A stretch of DNA of 64,000 bases from Entomohabitans teleogrylli (GCF_001484765.1 NZ_KQ947378.1:115766-179765), one strand, 5' to 3'. Shown: positions 9,426-19,305, counted from the first letter of the stretch. Notes: generated by a model from the sequence alone, not told the origin. Numbers and translations: made by a program.

Positions 9426-9461
9426 CCGCACAGTGAAAAAAAAGTGCGCCGTCTGGCGCAC
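9426..9461. promoter_or_regulatory. candidate upstream activator sites for KguR
   Basis: CCGCACAGTG (9426-9435) is followed by a perfect 7-base inverted repeat GTGCGCC-GTCT-GGCGCAC (9444-9461). Both lie roughly 100-135 bases upstream of the predicted sigma-54 start, the usual place for NtrC-family enhancer sites. The core GCACAG recurs before kguS and before sucA. Confidence 0.55.
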
Positions 9462-9608
9462 AGGGAAATGAGGGAGGGAGTCGGGGAAGCTCGTCCTGCG
9501 GTATCGCTTTACATGAGCGCTGTTCGGGCATCGGCCAGGAGCAAGCAAAATCAGCGCTACCACACCAGTAGCGTGGCGTTGCTGGCGGTAGCGCTCCCCC
9601 TGTGGGAT

Positions 9609-9878
9609 ATGGAGTTTATGAATAGGGCGCCAGTGATATTATGGGTGATATCAATCGACGTCTGGTTATCCCGCCGATGACTGTAGAACGGCTCAAATAC
9701 GTCCGGATGCCTGCACGTTTAAACCCCGTTCTGGTTGCCGGATGACAACAAATATGTGCTGATGGCCCATGAAGCCGCAACAGTCCCGGTTAACGTGTGA
9801 CAAACTAAATTTTGCGCCGCTGGCGCTCATCGCATGATGATTAAAGGCGCGCTTAATTTCATGTCTGGTGGGATTTAA
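9609..9878 (+). pseudogene. ccdB: decayed ccdB toxin gene
   Basis: Remnant of a CcdB-type DNA gyrase toxin. From 9632 one frame reads SDIMGDINRRLVIPPMTVER and continues to LNPVLVA. After a frame change near 9740 the next frame reads DDNKYVLMAHEAATVPVNV, then a TGA at 9798, then TKFCAAGAHR and MMIKGALNFMSGGI to the stop at 9876-9878. This order matches chromosomal CcdB proteins as I remember them (DIIGEINRRIVIP, EYVLMTHETATVPVN, TKFCDASAHR, IKGALDFM). The N-terminus is reduced to an ATG-GAG-TTT remnant at 9609, with roughly 10-15 codons missing after it. A frameshift, a premature stop and an internal deletion make it non-functional. No ccdA antitoxin was found upstream. It lies in the gap between the two kgu operons. 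Confidence 0.8.
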
Positions 9879-9944
9879 GTATCAACAACCTGAGACTTTG
9901 CCAGACATGCCAGGCAGCGAAGAAGAGTTGTGGCGGTTTGATTT

Positions 9945-9978
9945 AAAAGGGACTCAGCGTCTGCACTGAGCCCCTTTT
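9945..9978. terminator. bidirectional terminator at the end of the suc operon
   Basis: Arms 9945-9957 and 9966-9978 pair over 13 bases with one mismatch, ending in AAAA/TTTT on both sides. It stands 36 bases beyond the sucD stop on the minus strand and can also end any transcript from the ccdB remnant. Confidence 0.8.
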
Positions 9979-10013
9979 CGGTGATATTGATTGCGCTGGC
10001 GCCCGCTCAGCGC

Positions 10014-10892
10014 TTACTTCCCGGCTAATACCTCGGCCAGCGTATTGCCAATCTGCGCCGGATTGCGGGTCCAGGCGATGCCGGCACGCTCAAAGGCGCG
10101 GAATTTGTCCTCTGCGCTGCCGCTGCCGCCGGAGATGATCGCGCCGGCGTGGCCCATCCGCTTACCCTTCGGCGCCGTGACGCCGGCAATGTAACCGACC
10201 ACCGGTTTACTCATTTCATGGCGAATAAATTCCGCCGCCTGTTCTTCGGCGTTGCCGCCGATTTCGCCGATCATAATGACGGCATCGGTGTCCGGGTCGT
10301 CTTCAAACAGCTGTAGCGCATCAATGAAGTTAGTCCCGGGAATCGGGTCGCCGCCGATGCCGATGCAGGTAGACTGACCCATGCCGAGGGCGGTGGTTTG
10401 CGCCACCGCTTCATAGGTCAGGGTACCGGAGCGCGAGACGATGCCGATGCGCCCGGGGAGATGGATATCGCCAGGCATAATGCCAATTTTGCAGGCGCCC
10501 GGCGTGATAATTCCCGGGCAATTCGGCCCAATCAGCCGCACGTCGGGATGGCTGTCCAGCAGGCGCCTGGCGCGCAGCATATCCAGCGTCGGCACCCCTT
10601 CGGTAATCACCACGATCAGCTTCACGCCGGCCTCAACGGCTTCGACAATTGAGTCAAACACGAACGGCGCCGGCACATAAATCACGCTGGCATCGGCGTC
10701 GGTGACCGCCATTGCGGCTTTCATACTGTTAAAGACCGGCCTGTCGAGATGGCGCTGTCCGCCCTTGCCCGGCGTCACGCCGCCGACGATCCGCGTGCCG
10801 TAAGCGATGGCCTGCTCAGAGTGGAATGTCCCGTTTTTACCGGTGAATCCCTGAACCAGAACGCGCGTCTGTTGGTTAACTAAAATACTCAT
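10014..10892 (-). CDS. sucD: succinyl-CoA synthetase alpha subunit, accessory copy
   Basis: ADP-forming succinyl-CoA ligase subunit, 292 residues. It carries the CoA-binding N-terminal domain ([18 protein letters not shown]), [11 protein letters not shown] near residue 122, and the phosphohistidine region [17 protein letters not shown] near 247. It overlaps sucC by 4 bases (ATGA), so the subunits are translationally coupled. It is the last gene of sucA-sucB-lpd-sucC-sucD. The order with lpd inside, and the position beside kguSR, differ from the housekeeping sdh-suc cluster near gltA, so this is an additional, substrate-induced copy. The symbol is used in the family sense. Confidence 0.9.
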   Translation of the reverse strand: MSILVNQQTRVLVQGFTGKNGTFHSEQAIAYGTRIVGGVTPGKGGQRHLDRPVFNSMKAAMAVTDADASVIYVPAPFVFDSIVEAVEAGVKLIVVITEGVPTLDMLRARRLLDSHPDVRLIGPNCPGIITPGACKIGIMPGDIHLPGRIGIVSRSGTLTYEAVAQTTALGMGQSTCIGIGGDPIPGTNFIDALQLFEDDPDTDAVIMIGEIGGNAEEQAAEFIRHEMSKPVVGYIAGVTAPKGKRMGHAGAIISGGSGSAEDKFRAFERAGIAWTRNPAQIGNTLAEVLAGK

Positions 10893-12070
10893 GCCACCTC
10901 CTGATTCAGTTGTTCAATAATGAGCCGGGCCGCTTCATCCAGTGAACTGGCGGCTTTTACCTGTAGACCGCTGTTGGCCAGCAACTGCTGGCCGGTGGCG
11001 GCATGGTTGCCGGACAGCCGCACCACCACCGGTACCGTCACGCGCTCCTGTTCAAGGGCGTGAATAATCGCGTTGGCGATCATGTCGCAGCGCACGATGC
11101 CGCCAAAAATATTTACCAGGATGCCTTTGACCCGGGCGTCGGAACAGATTAGCCGGAAAGCTTCAGTGACCCGCTGCTGGGTCGCGCCGCCGCCGACGTC
11201 AAGGAAGTTTGCCGGCTCGGCGCCGTAGAGTTTGATGATGTCCATGGTGGCCATCGCCAGTCCGGCGCCGTTTACCATGCAGCCGATATCGCCGTCCAGA
11301 GAGACGTAATTAAGATCCAGCGCCGCCGCCTGGCGTTCCCGGGGATCTTCCTGGGTTTCATCGCGCAGCGCATCCAGATCCGGATGGCGGTACAGGGCGT
11401 TATCGTCGAGTGAAACCTTGGCGTCGGCGCACATCAGGTCGCCGTTTTCGCGGATCACCAGCGGGTTAATCTCCAGTAGAGCGAAATCGCAGGCGTGGAA
11501 TGCCTGCCAGGCGTCTTCCACCAACTGGCTGAAAGCGGGCCATTGCGCTTTTTCCAGCTGGAGTACGCTCAGCAATTCACGGATATGACACGGCTGTACG
11601 CCGGTCAACGGATCGACATGTACTTTACCGATTTTCTCTGGCGTTTCCCGCGCCACCTGTTCGATTTCCACCCCCCCTTCCGGGCTGACAATAATGGTGG
11701 TTCTCTGGCTTTCGCGATCCACCACCATGCCGAAATAGAGCTCCTGGCGTACCGGATAGATATTCTCTCCCACCAGCACTCCGCTCACGTACTGCCCCTG
11801 TGGGCCGCTCTGGTAGGTGACAAGATGTCTGCCGATAAGCCCGGCGGCAAAGCGCTGTGCTTCCTGCGCATCGCTAAAAACTTTGACGCCGCCGGCTTTA
11901 CCGCGGCCGCCGGCGTGAATTTGCGCTTTGACGACCGCGCCTTTCCCGCCGTGGGCAACCTGTTGCCATGCCTGAGTCAACTGGCTGGCGTCGCTGATGA
12001 AGACTTCCCGCGGAACCGGAAGGCCCGCTCTGGCAAGCAGGCCTTTGGCCTGATACTCATGAAGATTCAT
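10889..12070 (-). CDS. sucC: succinyl-CoA synthetase beta subunit, accessory copy
   Basis: ATP-grasp subunit of succinyl-CoA ligase, 393 residues. It begins [20 protein letters not shown], has [16 protein letters not shown] near residue 46, EINPLV near 200 and [10 protein letters not shown] near 320. The start at 12070 is set by homology and a GAGGAG ribosome site; the frame remains open upstream into lpd without meaning. Together with SucD it converts succinyl-CoA made by SucAB-Lpd into succinate with ATP formation, which gives the module energy gain from 2-oxoglutarate. Confidence 0.9.
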   Translation of the reverse strand: MNLHEYQAKGLLARAGLPVPREVFISDASQLTQAWQQVAHGGKGAVVKAQIHAGGRGKAGGVKVFSDAQEAQRFAAGLIGRHLVTYQSGPQGQYVSGVLVGENIYPVRQELYFGMVVDRESQRTTIIVSPEGGVEIEQVARETPEKIGKVHVDPLTGVQPCHIRELLSVLQLEKAQWPAFSQLVEDAWQAFHACDFALLEINPLVIRENGDLMCADAKVSLDDNALYRHPDLDALRDETQEDPRERQAAALDLNYVSLDGDIGCMVNGAGLAMATMDIIKLYGAEPANFLDVGGGATQQRVTEAFRLICSDARVKGILVNIFGGIVRCDMIANAIIHALEQERVTVPVVVRLSGNHAATGQQLLANSGLQVKAASSLDEAARLIIEQLNQEVA

Positions 12071-12095
12071 TCCTGTTTCTCCTCGTGAATGATTT

Positions 12096-13511
12096 TTAGC
12101 CGTGGATGGCCCGTTTATCTGCCGCCAGCGCGGCTTCATGCAGCACTTCACTGAGCGTCGGGTGGGCATGCATGGTGAGCGAGAGATCTTCCGCCGACGC
12201 CTGGAACGCCATAGCCATGGTGACCTCATTGATCAGTTCGGAAGCCTGCGGGCCGACAATGGCGGCGCCGACCAGCCTGTCGGTCTGCTCCTGGACATAC
12301 AGGGTACAGCGGCCGGTATCCCGACCCAGCGCCAGCGCCCGGCCATTCCCGCCGAACGGCGCACTGCCTTTTTTGACGCCGGCCAGCGCCTGGGTAACGC
12401 CTACCCAGGCGACTTCCGGGTCGGTATAAATCACGGAGGGGATGGCGGAGAGATCGACCGGCGCCACCGGCTGCCCGGCAATGGCATCGGCCACCTGAAT
12501 ACCTTCATGCATGGCTTTATGCGCCAGCATCGGGCCGCGCACCAGATCGCCAATCGCCCATAGCCCCGGCTGCCCGGTACGGCACAGCTCATCCACGGCG
12601 ATACCGCCGCGCGCGTCTTTGGTTATCCCCAGCGCTTCGATGTCGAGCCTGTCGCTGTTGGGCACCCGCCCGACGGCGACGATCAGTTTATCGACCGTGG
12701 TTTGCTGCGCTTGTTCGCTTTGCTGCCAGTGGAGGACCAGGGTTTTGCCGCGCTTTTCGACGCGTTCCAGGGTGACGCCAAATTCCATGGTCAGGCCGCT
12801 GGCAGTCAGCGCTTTGCGGACTTCGCTGGCCAGGCGTTTTTCCAGCGCCGGCAGGAAGGTGTCGGCCATCTCCAGCAGTGTGACCTGCGCGCCCAGCCGC
12901 TGCCAGACAGAACCCAGCTCCAGGCCGATGACGCCGGCGCCGATCACGCCGAGCCGCGCCGGGCAACTGGTGAGCGCCAGCGCGCCGGCATTATCGAGAA
13001 TAGTGACGTTATCGACCGTCACTCCCGGCAGCGCGCGCGGCCGGGAGCCCATCGCCAGCACGACATGGCGGGCCTGCAGGGTTTGCGACGCCTGGTGCTG
13101 GCTGAGGGAAAGCTGCCAGATGCCATCCAGGCAGCGCAGCGGCGTGGCGCATCCGTGGAAAAACGCGATGCGGTTACGTTCAAACAGCAGGCGGATACCC
13201 TGGGTGAGACGGGTCACGATGGCGTTTTTGCGCGCCATCATCGCCGGAACATCCAGCGTGGCGCCGCTGACGCTGATACCGTGGGCAGCTCCTTCGTGCT
13301 GTAGCGCGTGATACAGCTCAGAGGACTGGAGCAGCGCTTTGGAAGGGATACAGCCTACGTTCAGGCAGGTGCCGCCGGGGGAGGGTTCCCCCTGAGGTCC
13401 GGCGTAATCGTCAATGCAGGCGACCTTCAGCCCATGCTGCGCGGCGCGAATCGCCGCGACATAGCCTCCGGGGCCGGCGCCGATGACCGCCACATCGTAA
13501 AGGGTGCTCAT
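12096..13511 (-). CDS. lpd: dihydrolipoamide dehydrogenase (E3), accessory copy
   Basis: FAD-dependent E3 component, 471 residues. FAD-binding GAGPGGYVAAIRAA lies at residues 11-24, the redox disulfide is in GGTCLNVGCIPSK near 47, NAD-binding GAGVIGLELGSVW lies near 190, and the C-terminal interface carries the catalytic His-Glu pair in HAHPTLSEVLHEAA near 450. It reoxidises the lipoyl group of the adjacent SucB. It starts 12 bases after sucB and lies 25 bases before sucC. Having its own E3 means the module does not depend on the housekeeping lpd at the ace locus. Confidence 0.9.
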   Translation of the reverse strand: MSTLYDVAVIGAGPGGYVAAIRAAQHGLKVACIDDYAGPQGEPSPGGTCLNVGCIPSKALLQSSELYHALQHEGAAHGISVSGATLDVPAMMARKNAIVTRLTQGIRLLFERNRIAFFHGCATPLRCLDGIWQLSLSQHQASQTLQARHVVLAMGSRPRALPGVTVDNVTILDNAGALALTSCPARLGVIGAGVIGLELGSVWQRLGAQVTLLEMADTFLPALEKRLASEVRKALTASGLTMEFGVTLERVEKRGKTLVLHWQQSEQAQQTTVDKLIVAVGRVPNSDRLDIEALGITKDARGGIAVDELCRTGQPGLWAIGDLVRGPMLAHKAMHEGIQVADAIAGQPVAPVDLSAIPSVIYTDPEVAWVGVTQALAGVKKGSAPFGGNGRALALGRDTGRCTLYVQEQTDRLVGAAIVGPQASELINEVTMAMAFQASAEDLSLTMHAHPTLSEVLHEAALAADKRAIHG

Positions 13512-13523
13512 GGTGATTTCCTT

Positions 13524-14708
13524 TTAAATTTCCAGTAAAAAACGTTCCGGCGCTTCCAGCAGGCGGCGGACCAGTACCAGCGCCTGTACCGCTTCCTGTC
13601 CGTCAATAATGCGATGGTCATAACTCAGGGCCAGATACATCATGGGCCGTACGACAATGGCATCGTTTTCCACCACTGCGCGCGGGGTAATCGCGTGCAT
13701 GCCGAGAATGGCGGACTGCGGCGGGTTAATGATCGGCGTGGACATCATCGAGCCGAAGGTGCCGCCGTTGGTGATCGAAAATGTTCCGCCCTGCAGGGCT
13801 TCAAGGGGCAGTTTGCCGGCGCGGGCCAGGACGGCGTAATCGGCGATCTGGCGTTCAATATCGGCGATCGACATCCGCTGTGCGTCGCGCAGTACCGGTA
13901 CTACCAGACCCCGGGGGCTACTGACGGCGATGCCGATGTCGCAGTAGTCGTGCCAGACAATCTCTTGCCCCTCGACGCTGGCGTTGAGAATCGGATATTC
14001 GCTCAGCGCGTAAGCGGCCGCTTTGACAAAGAACGACATAAAGCCGAGTTTTACGCCGTGTTTTTCGCCAAAAGGCGCTTTCCAGCGCTGGCGCAGATCC
14101 ATCACCGGCTGCATATTCACTTCGTTGAAGGTGGTCAGAATGGCGTTTTCCCGCTGCGAGGCGAGTAATCGCTCCGCCACCCGGGCGCGCAGCCGGGACA
14201 TCGGTTCACGGCGTATGCCGCGGGGCTGGGCGTCTGCCGCGATGAACGATGCCGGCGCGCTGGCGGCGGCGGGGATTTTTGCCGCGGCGGCGCGCGCGAC
14301 ATCTTCTTTTAATACCCGCCCTCCGCTACCGCTGCCGGCTACCTGTTCCGGGGCGATCCCCTGGCGCAGCCCCTCCTGACGCGCCGCCGGCATCACCGGC
14401 GGCGCTACCATTTCCGGGGTCAATGACGCAGACGCCGCGGCGGGTCCGGTACAGTCAGGCGCGGCGGTAGCGGCCTGGGGCTGGAGATGGGCCAACAGTT
14501 GCCCGGAGGTCACCGTGGTCTCTTCCGGGCAGATGATGGCGCTGAGGATGCCGTCCTGGGGGGCGGGGATTTCGAGGATCACTTTGTCGGTTTCCAGCTC
14601 CGCCAGGACTTCGTCGCGCTGTACCGCCTCTCCGGGCTGTTTACACCAGCGCGACAGGGTACCTTCGGCAACGGATTCGGGGAGTTGGGGGGCGGTAATT
14701 TCGATCAT
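13524..14708 (-). CDS. sucB: dihydrolipoyl succinyltransferase (E2), accessory copy
   Basis: E2 component of 2-oxoglutarate dehydrogenase, 394 residues. A single lipoyl domain has the lipoyl lysine in [11 protein letters not shown] (K42). An Ala/Pro-rich linker follows, then a peripheral subunit-binding domain around [16 protein letters not shown] (near 145), and the catalytic acyltransferase domain ending with [13 protein letters not shown] (active-site His and Asp). The ATG at 14708 overlaps the sucA stop as ATGA and has AGGAG upstream; the longer open frame lies inside sucA and is not real. The presence of one lipoyl domain and the context with SucA argue for 2-oxoglutarate rather than pyruvate. 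Confidence 0.9.
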   Translation of the reverse strand: MIEITAPQLPESVAEGTLSRWCKQPGEAVQRDEVLAELETDKVILEIPAPQDGILSAIICPEETTVTSGQLLAHLQPQAATAAPDCTGPAAASASLTPEMVAPPVMPAARQEGLRQGIAPEQVAGSGSGGRVLKEDVARAAAAKIPAAASAPASFIAADAQPRGIRREPMSRLRARVAERLLASQRENAILTTFNEVNMQPVMDLRQRWKAPFGEKHGVKLGFMSFFVKAAAYALSEYPILNASVEGQEIVWHDYCDIGIAVSSPRGLVVPVLRDAQRMSIADIERQIADYAVLARAGKLPLEALQGGTFSITNGGTFGSMMSTPIINPPQSAILGMHAITPRAVVENDAIVVRPMMYLALSYDHRIIDGQEAVQALVLVRRLLEAPERFLLEI

Positions 14709-17488
14709 TGTTCTGCTCCTGCAGTGACTTTTTTCTCCACTTCCTGGAGGACCGGGGCAAATGCCTCGTTGAGGAAGTCGGTAATTTGCTGACGGTGAAC
14801 GGCGCCATAGCCGGTGGCTGGCGCGGCGGCGGCGGGGCGGCCCGCATAGCGCCAGCGTGCGCCTGGCGTGAGGGCGACGAGCTGGTGGTGAATCTGTCGC
14901 CAGGCGCCCTGATTTTCCGGCTCTTCCTGGAGCCATACCCAATGGCGGCAGCGGTTCAGCGGCGCCAGCAGGGCGGAGAGGGCCTCGTCCGGGAACGGAT
15001 ATAGCTGTTCAAGGCGGATAATCGCCACCTTCTCTTCCAGACCGCGCTGCTGGCGAGCTTCCAGCGCGTCGTAGTAGACCTGGCCGCTGCACAGGATGAC
15101 CTGTTGAATCTGTGCGGGCGGCTGGCTGAGCGGATCGCCAATCACCGGGCGGAAAGTGTCGTCGGTGAAACGGGTCAGATCGCTCATCGCGGCTTTGGCG
15201 CGCAGCAGGCGCTTACTCATCAGGATAATCAGCGGCTTGCGCATCGGGCGCATCACCTGGCCGCGCAGCAGATGGAACATCTGGCTGGATTCACTGGGCA
15301 TCACCACCTGCATGTTGTTTTCTGCGCATAGCTGTAGCCAGCGCTCCGGGCGCGCCGATGAGTGTTCCGGTCCCTGCCCGTCGTAACCGTGGGGCAACAT
15401 AACGGTCAGGCCGCTGTAGCGCTGCCATTTGGTTTCGCCGGAGCAGATGAACTGGTCGATAGCGACCTGGGCGCCGTTAGCGAAATCGCCAAACTGGGCT
15501 TCCCAGATGGTCAGAGCGTCCGGCGCGCTGGTGGAATAACCATATTCATACGCCAGCAGCGCTTCTTCATTGAGCACCGAATCAATCACCTCAAAGGTCG
15601 CCTGGCGGGGGCTGATATGCTGCAACGGGATATAACTGGCGGCCTGTTGTTGATGGTGTAGTACCGCGTGACGATGGCTGAAGGTACCGCGCCCGGCGTC
15701 CTCGCCGGAGAGACGAACCCGGTGGCCTTCTTCGACCAGCGAGGCCCAGGCCAGCGCCTCCGCCATGCCCCAGTCGACGGGCTGTTCGCCGCGGGACATC
15801 GCCCTGCGCTGCGTCAACTGGCGTGCGACGGTGGGGTGAACCGCGAATTCAGAGGGGACGCCGGACAGCGCCTCGCCCCAGCCGGCGATCCGTTCACGGG
15901 ATACCTGGGTGCCGGTAATCGGGCTCCAGCTACTTTGATCGACCGCGCGCCAGTCGCTGCTCCAGCGGTGTCCTGACGCCTGCGGGTGGTTTTCCACTTC
16001 CGGGTTGTCCAGCCACTGGCGGGTTTGCTCCACCATTGCTGCGGCAGATGCTTCGGTCAGCACTCCCTGGCGGACCAGTTTGTCAGCATAGCGGCTGCGC
16101 ACGCCGGGGTGGCTGTCGACGGCCTGATACATCTGCGGCTGGGTGAGGCGGGGTTCATCGCTTTCGTTATGACCATGCTTACGGAAACAGACCAGGTCGA
16201 TAGCGATATCTTTGTGGAAGGTCTGGCGCCACTCTGCCGCCAGACTCATCGCCTGGCACACCGCGTCCACATCGTCGCCATTGACGTGCAGCACCGGCAT
16301 ACCGGCGCCCTTTGCGATATCGGTACAGTAGCGGGATGAGCGCATATCCTGCGGGTGGGAGGTGGTGAAGCCGACCTGGTTGTTAATCACCAGATGCACT
16401 GTACCGCCGGTGGCATAGCCGCGAGTGGCGGACAGGGCGAAGGTGGTCTGGTTGACGCCCAGGCCCCCCAGCGCCGAGTCGCCGTGAATCAGTAGTGCGG
16501 CAACCTGCTGGCGATGGCTATCGCTGCGCCGGTCCTGGCGGGCGCGCACCTGCCCCTGGACTACCGGGTTGACTATCTCCAGGTGTGAGGGGTTACAGGC
16601 CAGCGACAGGTGCATTGTGCCGTGGGCCGTTTCAATATTTCTCGCATAGCCAAGGTGGTATTTAACATCCCCGGAGCCGGACAGCCGCGGCTGTTTGCCT
16701 TCAAATTCAGCGCACAGCAGGGCAGGCGATTTGCCCATGACGTTAACCAGGACATTCAGACGACCACGGTGCGCCATACCCATTACCAGCTCTTCCACGC
16801 CCTGGCGGCTTAACTGGTCGATCAGCGCATGAATAGCCGGAATGGCGCTTTCGCCACCTTCCAGTGAAAAACGCTTTTGCCCGACATAACGGGTATGCAG
16901 GTAGCGTTCAAGGGTTTCGGCGCGGGTGAGCTGTTCAAGACGCGCCAGTTTTTGTGTCGGGGCGACATCGGCGGGGGCCGGCTGCTCTATGCGGCTCAGC
17001 AGCCAGTCAATTTCCCGGGCATCTTCCAGATGCATGATTTCGTAACCGGTCGTGCCGCACCAGGCGGTTTGGTACAGAGAAAGCGCCTGGGTCAGCGGCA
17101 TGCTGGCCTGCCGGGCGCCAAACGTGACATAAAAGCTCTGCTGCATATCCGCCGCTTCCAGGCCCCAGCTATGCGGATCCAGCTCGCGGACTGGTGGCTG
17201 AGGCTGTAGCCCAAGGGGATCGAGACGGGCATGCAGATGGCCTTTATCACGTATTGCCCGGGTAAGCAGGGTCACCGCAATCTGTTTTTTCAGCGCGGCG
17301 CCGGAAGGAGGCGCTTGCGTCGCGGCTGCGCTGGCAAGGGAACTGGCGTTTTCTGTTTGCGAAATGAGTTGTTGCCAGTCTTCCGGGAGTTGTTCCGGGG
17401 AATCCAGCCACAACTGGTATTGTTGATCGAGAAAGCCGGCGTTTTCTCCGTTAAATAGCGCCGCAGTATACAGAGAGGGTAATTCCAT
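14705..17488 (-). CDS. sucA: 2-oxoglutarate dehydrogenase E1 component, accessory copy
   Basis: Thiamine-diphosphate decarboxylase of 927 residues. Typical OGDH stretches: [58 protein letters not shown] and [17 protein letters not shown]. The start at 17488 is chosen because MELPSLY has AAGGAG eight bases upstream. The frame stays open to 17602, but that stretch contains the sigma-54 promoter at 17536-17552, so it is leader, not protein. First gene of sucA-sucB-lpd-sucC-sucD. The complex oxidises 2-oxoglutarate to succinyl-CoA in the cytoplasm. In the UPEC kgu locus the same five enzymes are among the KguR targets. Confidence 0.92.
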   Translation of the reverse strand: MELPSLYTAALFNGENAGFLDQQYQLWLDSPEQLPEDWQQLISQTENASSLASAAATQAPPSGAALKKQIAVTLLTRAIRDKGHLHARLDPLGLQPQPPVRELDPHSWGLEAADMQQSFYVTFGARQASMPLTQALSLYQTAWCGTTGYEIMHLEDAREIDWLLSRIEQPAPADVAPTQKLARLEQLTRAETLERYLHTRYVGQKRFSLEGGESAIPAIHALIDQLSRQGVEELVMGMAHRGRLNVLVNVMGKSPALLCAEFEGKQPRLSGSGDVKYHLGYARNIETAHGTMHLSLACNPSHLEIVNPVVQGQVRARQDRRSDSHRQQVAALLIHGDSALGGLGVNQTTFALSATRGYATGGTVHLVINNQVGFTTSHPQDMRSSRYCTDIAKGAGMPVLHVNGDDVDAVCQAMSLAAEWRQTFHKDIAIDLVCFRKHGHNESDEPRLTQPQMYQAVDSHPGVRSRYADKLVRQGVLTEASAAAMVEQTRQWLDNPEVENHPQASGHRWSSDWRAVDQSSWSPITGTQVSRERIAGWGEALSGVPSEFAVHPTVARQLTQRRAMSRGEQPVDWGMAEALAWASLVEEGHRVRLSGEDAGRGTFSHRHAVLHHQQQAASYIPLQHISPRQATFEVIDSVLNEEALLAYEYGYSTSAPDALTIWEAQFGDFANGAQVAIDQFICSGETKWQRYSGLTVMLPHGYDGQGPEHSSARPERWLQLCAENNMQVVMPSESSQMFHLLRGQVMRPMRKPLIILMSKRLLRAKAAMSDLTRFTDDTFRPVIGDPLSQPPAQIQQVILCSGQVYYDALEARQQRGLEEKVAIIRLEQLYPFPDEALSALLAPLNRCRHWVWLQEEPENQGAWRQIHHQLVALTPGARWRYAGRPAAAAPATGYGAVHRQQITDFLNEAFAPVLQEVEKKVTAGAEQ

Positions 17489-17535
17489 CTTTTTCTCCTT
17501 GTGGTCATCGGGGAAAGCGAATAACGACCTACGCT

Positions 17536-17552
17536 TTGCAGAATCCATACCA
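17536..17552 (-). promoter_or_regulatory. sigma-54 (-24/-12) promoter of the accessory suc operon
   Basis: On the minus strand: TGGTAT-GGATT-CTGCAA. GG and GC are separated by 10 bases as sigma-54 requires, and the -12 part CTGCAA is identical to that of the transporter promoter. Predicted start near 17526, about 38 bases before the sucA ATG. Confidence 0.7.
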
Positions 17553-17654
17553 GCTTGAGAATTTTTTAATTTATTGAAAAATAATGCGTTGTTTTTTATC
17601 ACCGTGCAGGATATGGCGGAAAATGTAACAGGGGCAGGAAAACTGAGCGGAGTT

Positions 17655-17665
17655 GGGCACAGGGA
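17655..17665. promoter_or_regulatory. candidate KguR upstream site of the suc operon
   Basis: GGGCACAGGGA lies about 105-115 bases upstream of the -24 box. Its core GCACAGGGA is also found at the end of the inverted repeat before the transporter gene (9457-9465). Motif sharing is the only evidence. The rest of 17489-17808 holds the suc leader, an AT-rich upstream stretch and a weak hairpin near 17762; I see no gene in it. Confidence 0.4.
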
Positions 17666-17761
17666 GAGTGTTCGCAGGTAACCGGTTCAGAAGGAGATAA
17701 CGTATTTACTATGGCAGGGAACAACTGGCCGCTAAAAGCGCTTAGACGAAGGATGTGAATA

Positions 17762-17786
17762 ACAGGCCCCAGGTATCGGCGCCTGT
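17762..17786 (-). terminator. possible weak terminator after the phytase-like gene
   Basis: ACAGGC (17762-17767) pairs with GCCTGT (17781-17786), about 25 bases past the stop on the minus strand. There are only a few T residues behind it. Confidence 0.3.
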
Positions 17787-17808
17787 GTTGTTTGTGGGCA
17801 TTGCTGTG

Positions 17809-19146
17809 TCAGCGCAGCAGTTCATCCACCCGCAGAAGAATAAATTCGTTATCGTCCGCGGTATCAGGCTGGCGGCTGGCGGAGAACGGAAAGTTGTTAT
17901 CATTGCCGACAATAATGTGGTTCTTGTCCACGACATCCACATTTTCAATGGTGAAAAACGGAAAGGTAAAGACTCCATCATTCAGCGGCTTGCGCGCCAG
18001 TTTGTCGGGATCCTGAATCTTCAGCAAATCGATCCAGGCCTGTTTTTCCACTGGTTTACCGGCATTTGCGTTGGAGAAGGCAACGCGATACACGCGCTTG
18101 AACTTCGCGACATTGCTGAAACAGTGTTCAGTCGCGGTACCTGCAGCACAGGCGCGATCGGCGGTGCCTTCGCCATTGTCGCGTTCGATGATCAGCCCGT
18201 GGCTGGCATCGATCATATTAAAATCGCCAATCGCATGCTGATTATCTTCCAGTACATATTGCCAACTGCGACCGGTCCACGCCTGCTGTTTGACGTCGAA
18301 CTCCAGTAACCGCAGGTAGCGCTTGCCATCGATGTTTTCATACTGCTTACCATCCCACAAAGCCCCTTCCAGCAGTGGGTAAAGCATGCTGCCATCCGGC
18401 GCGGCGGCCATCCCTTCAAAGCCTTTGGAGCGCGCCACCTGAAAATTAAGCTGGCCGTCCGGGGCGCCGGGCAGCGTCAGGGTTGGGTTGTCCGGCGATT
18501 TCACTATCTTACCGTCAACCGGGGTATCGAAAACCGCCAGAATGCGGCCATCAAGGTCAGCTTTGATCAGATACGGGCCAAACTCTTCGCCAATCCACAG
18601 CGCATTATCGGCAAACTGGAAACTTTCCGGATCGAAATCGCTGCCGGTCAGATAGCGCTTTTCGCTACTTTCATTAACGATGTGGAACGGTACTTTTTTG
18701 TCCGGATCGTGCAGAAATATTGTTTTCAGCCGGGTAACCTCGCCGCTGGCGAAATCTACCTGGTATTGATTGAGATACAGCATCGCATCCGGCGAGTTGG
18801 CCTTGTTGCCGAAACCGTTGTCGGTAAGTACCCAGTACGTACCGTCGGCCATGCGCTTGATGCCTGAATGGCCCTGCAGCGGCTGGCCGTCGATCGGCAG
18901 GCCAATACCCGTGGGGCGATCGGCAGATTTTCCCGCCACGCTGCCGGGTTTGGTCACCCGCTTGCCGCTGGTGTATTTCCCGCTTTGCCGCAGGTCGGCC
19001 GGCGCGTCTTCAGGCGCCGCCAGTGTGGATTTCACCGGTAATACTGCATGGCCGGCCAGTACGGCGGGAACTTCCTGCTGGGCCAGCAACGGAGCGCTGA
19101 ACGCCATACCGCTCAACAGCGTCAGTTGGGATAGTATTTTTTGCAT
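17809..19146 (-). CDS. exported esterase-like (phytase family, PF13449-type) protein
   Basis: Protein of 445 residues with a signal peptide at residues 1-22 (MQKILSQLTLL..AFSAPLLAQ). The mature part looks like the 'esterase-like activity of phytase' beta-propeller family: repeated blade-like segments, SGIKRMADGTYWVLTDNGFG near residue 90, WIGEEFGPYLIKAD near 190, FEGMAAAPDGSMLYPLLEGA near 250 and IDRDNGEG-type segments near 335. Function is probably a periplasmic phosphoesterase, but the substrate is unknown. The ATG at 19146 is preferred because the signal peptide starts there, after AGGGAG; the open frame extends 53 codons upstream without meaning. Single gene between the kgu module and yhaL. 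I know no E. coli K-12 counterpart at this place. Confidence 0.7.
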   Translation of the reverse strand: MQKILSQLTLLSGMAFSAPLLAQQEVPAVLAGHAVLPVKSTLAAPEDAPADLRQSGKYTSGKRVTKPGSVAGKSADRPTGIGLPIDGQPLQGHSGIKRMADGTYWVLTDNGFGNKANSPDAMLYLNQYQVDFASGEVTRLKTIFLHDPDKKVPFHIVNESSEKRYLTGSDFDPESFQFADNALWIGEEFGPYLIKADLDGRILAVFDTPVDGKIVKSPDNPTLTLPGAPDGQLNFQVARSKGFEGMAAAPDGSMLYPLLEGALWDGKQYENIDGKRYLRLLEFDVKQQAWTGRSWQYVLEDNQHAIGDFNMIDASHGLIIERDNGEGTADRACAAGTATEHCFSNVAKFKRVYRVAFSNANAGKPVEKQAWIDLLKIQDPDKLARKPLNDGVFTFPFFTIENVDVVDKNHIIVGNDNNFPFSASRQPDTADDNEFILLRVDELLR

Positions 19147-19305
19147 ATTTAATCTCCCTGAACCAAAGGTAAAAAGCAGCGTTGATATTAGGGAGTGGCG
19201 ATGACAGAAATATGACCTGGCGCTGTCAGCGATGGGCAGCAGGCGAGATAGTATGAAGCTCCCGGGCGCGCTGGCGCCCGGGAGAACGCAGGTTGTTCGC
19301 GGCAA

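Noticed and set aside
9480..9608. A ccdA antitoxin remnant before the ccdB fossil.
   Set aside because: None of the three plus-strand frames shows the CcdA pattern; only the toxin part can be supported.
9414..9680. Open frame of 88 codons on the plus strand in the transporter-sucD gap.
   Set aside because: It has no ribosome site, its first half covers the promoter and activator sites, and its second half is an out-of-frame reading of the ccdB remnant.
14708..14942. Longer versions of sucB, and likewise of sucC, kguR and ynbC, reaching into the preceding gene.
   Set aside because: The extra residues are frame-shifted readings of the upstream gene; homology and ribosome sites support the inner starts.
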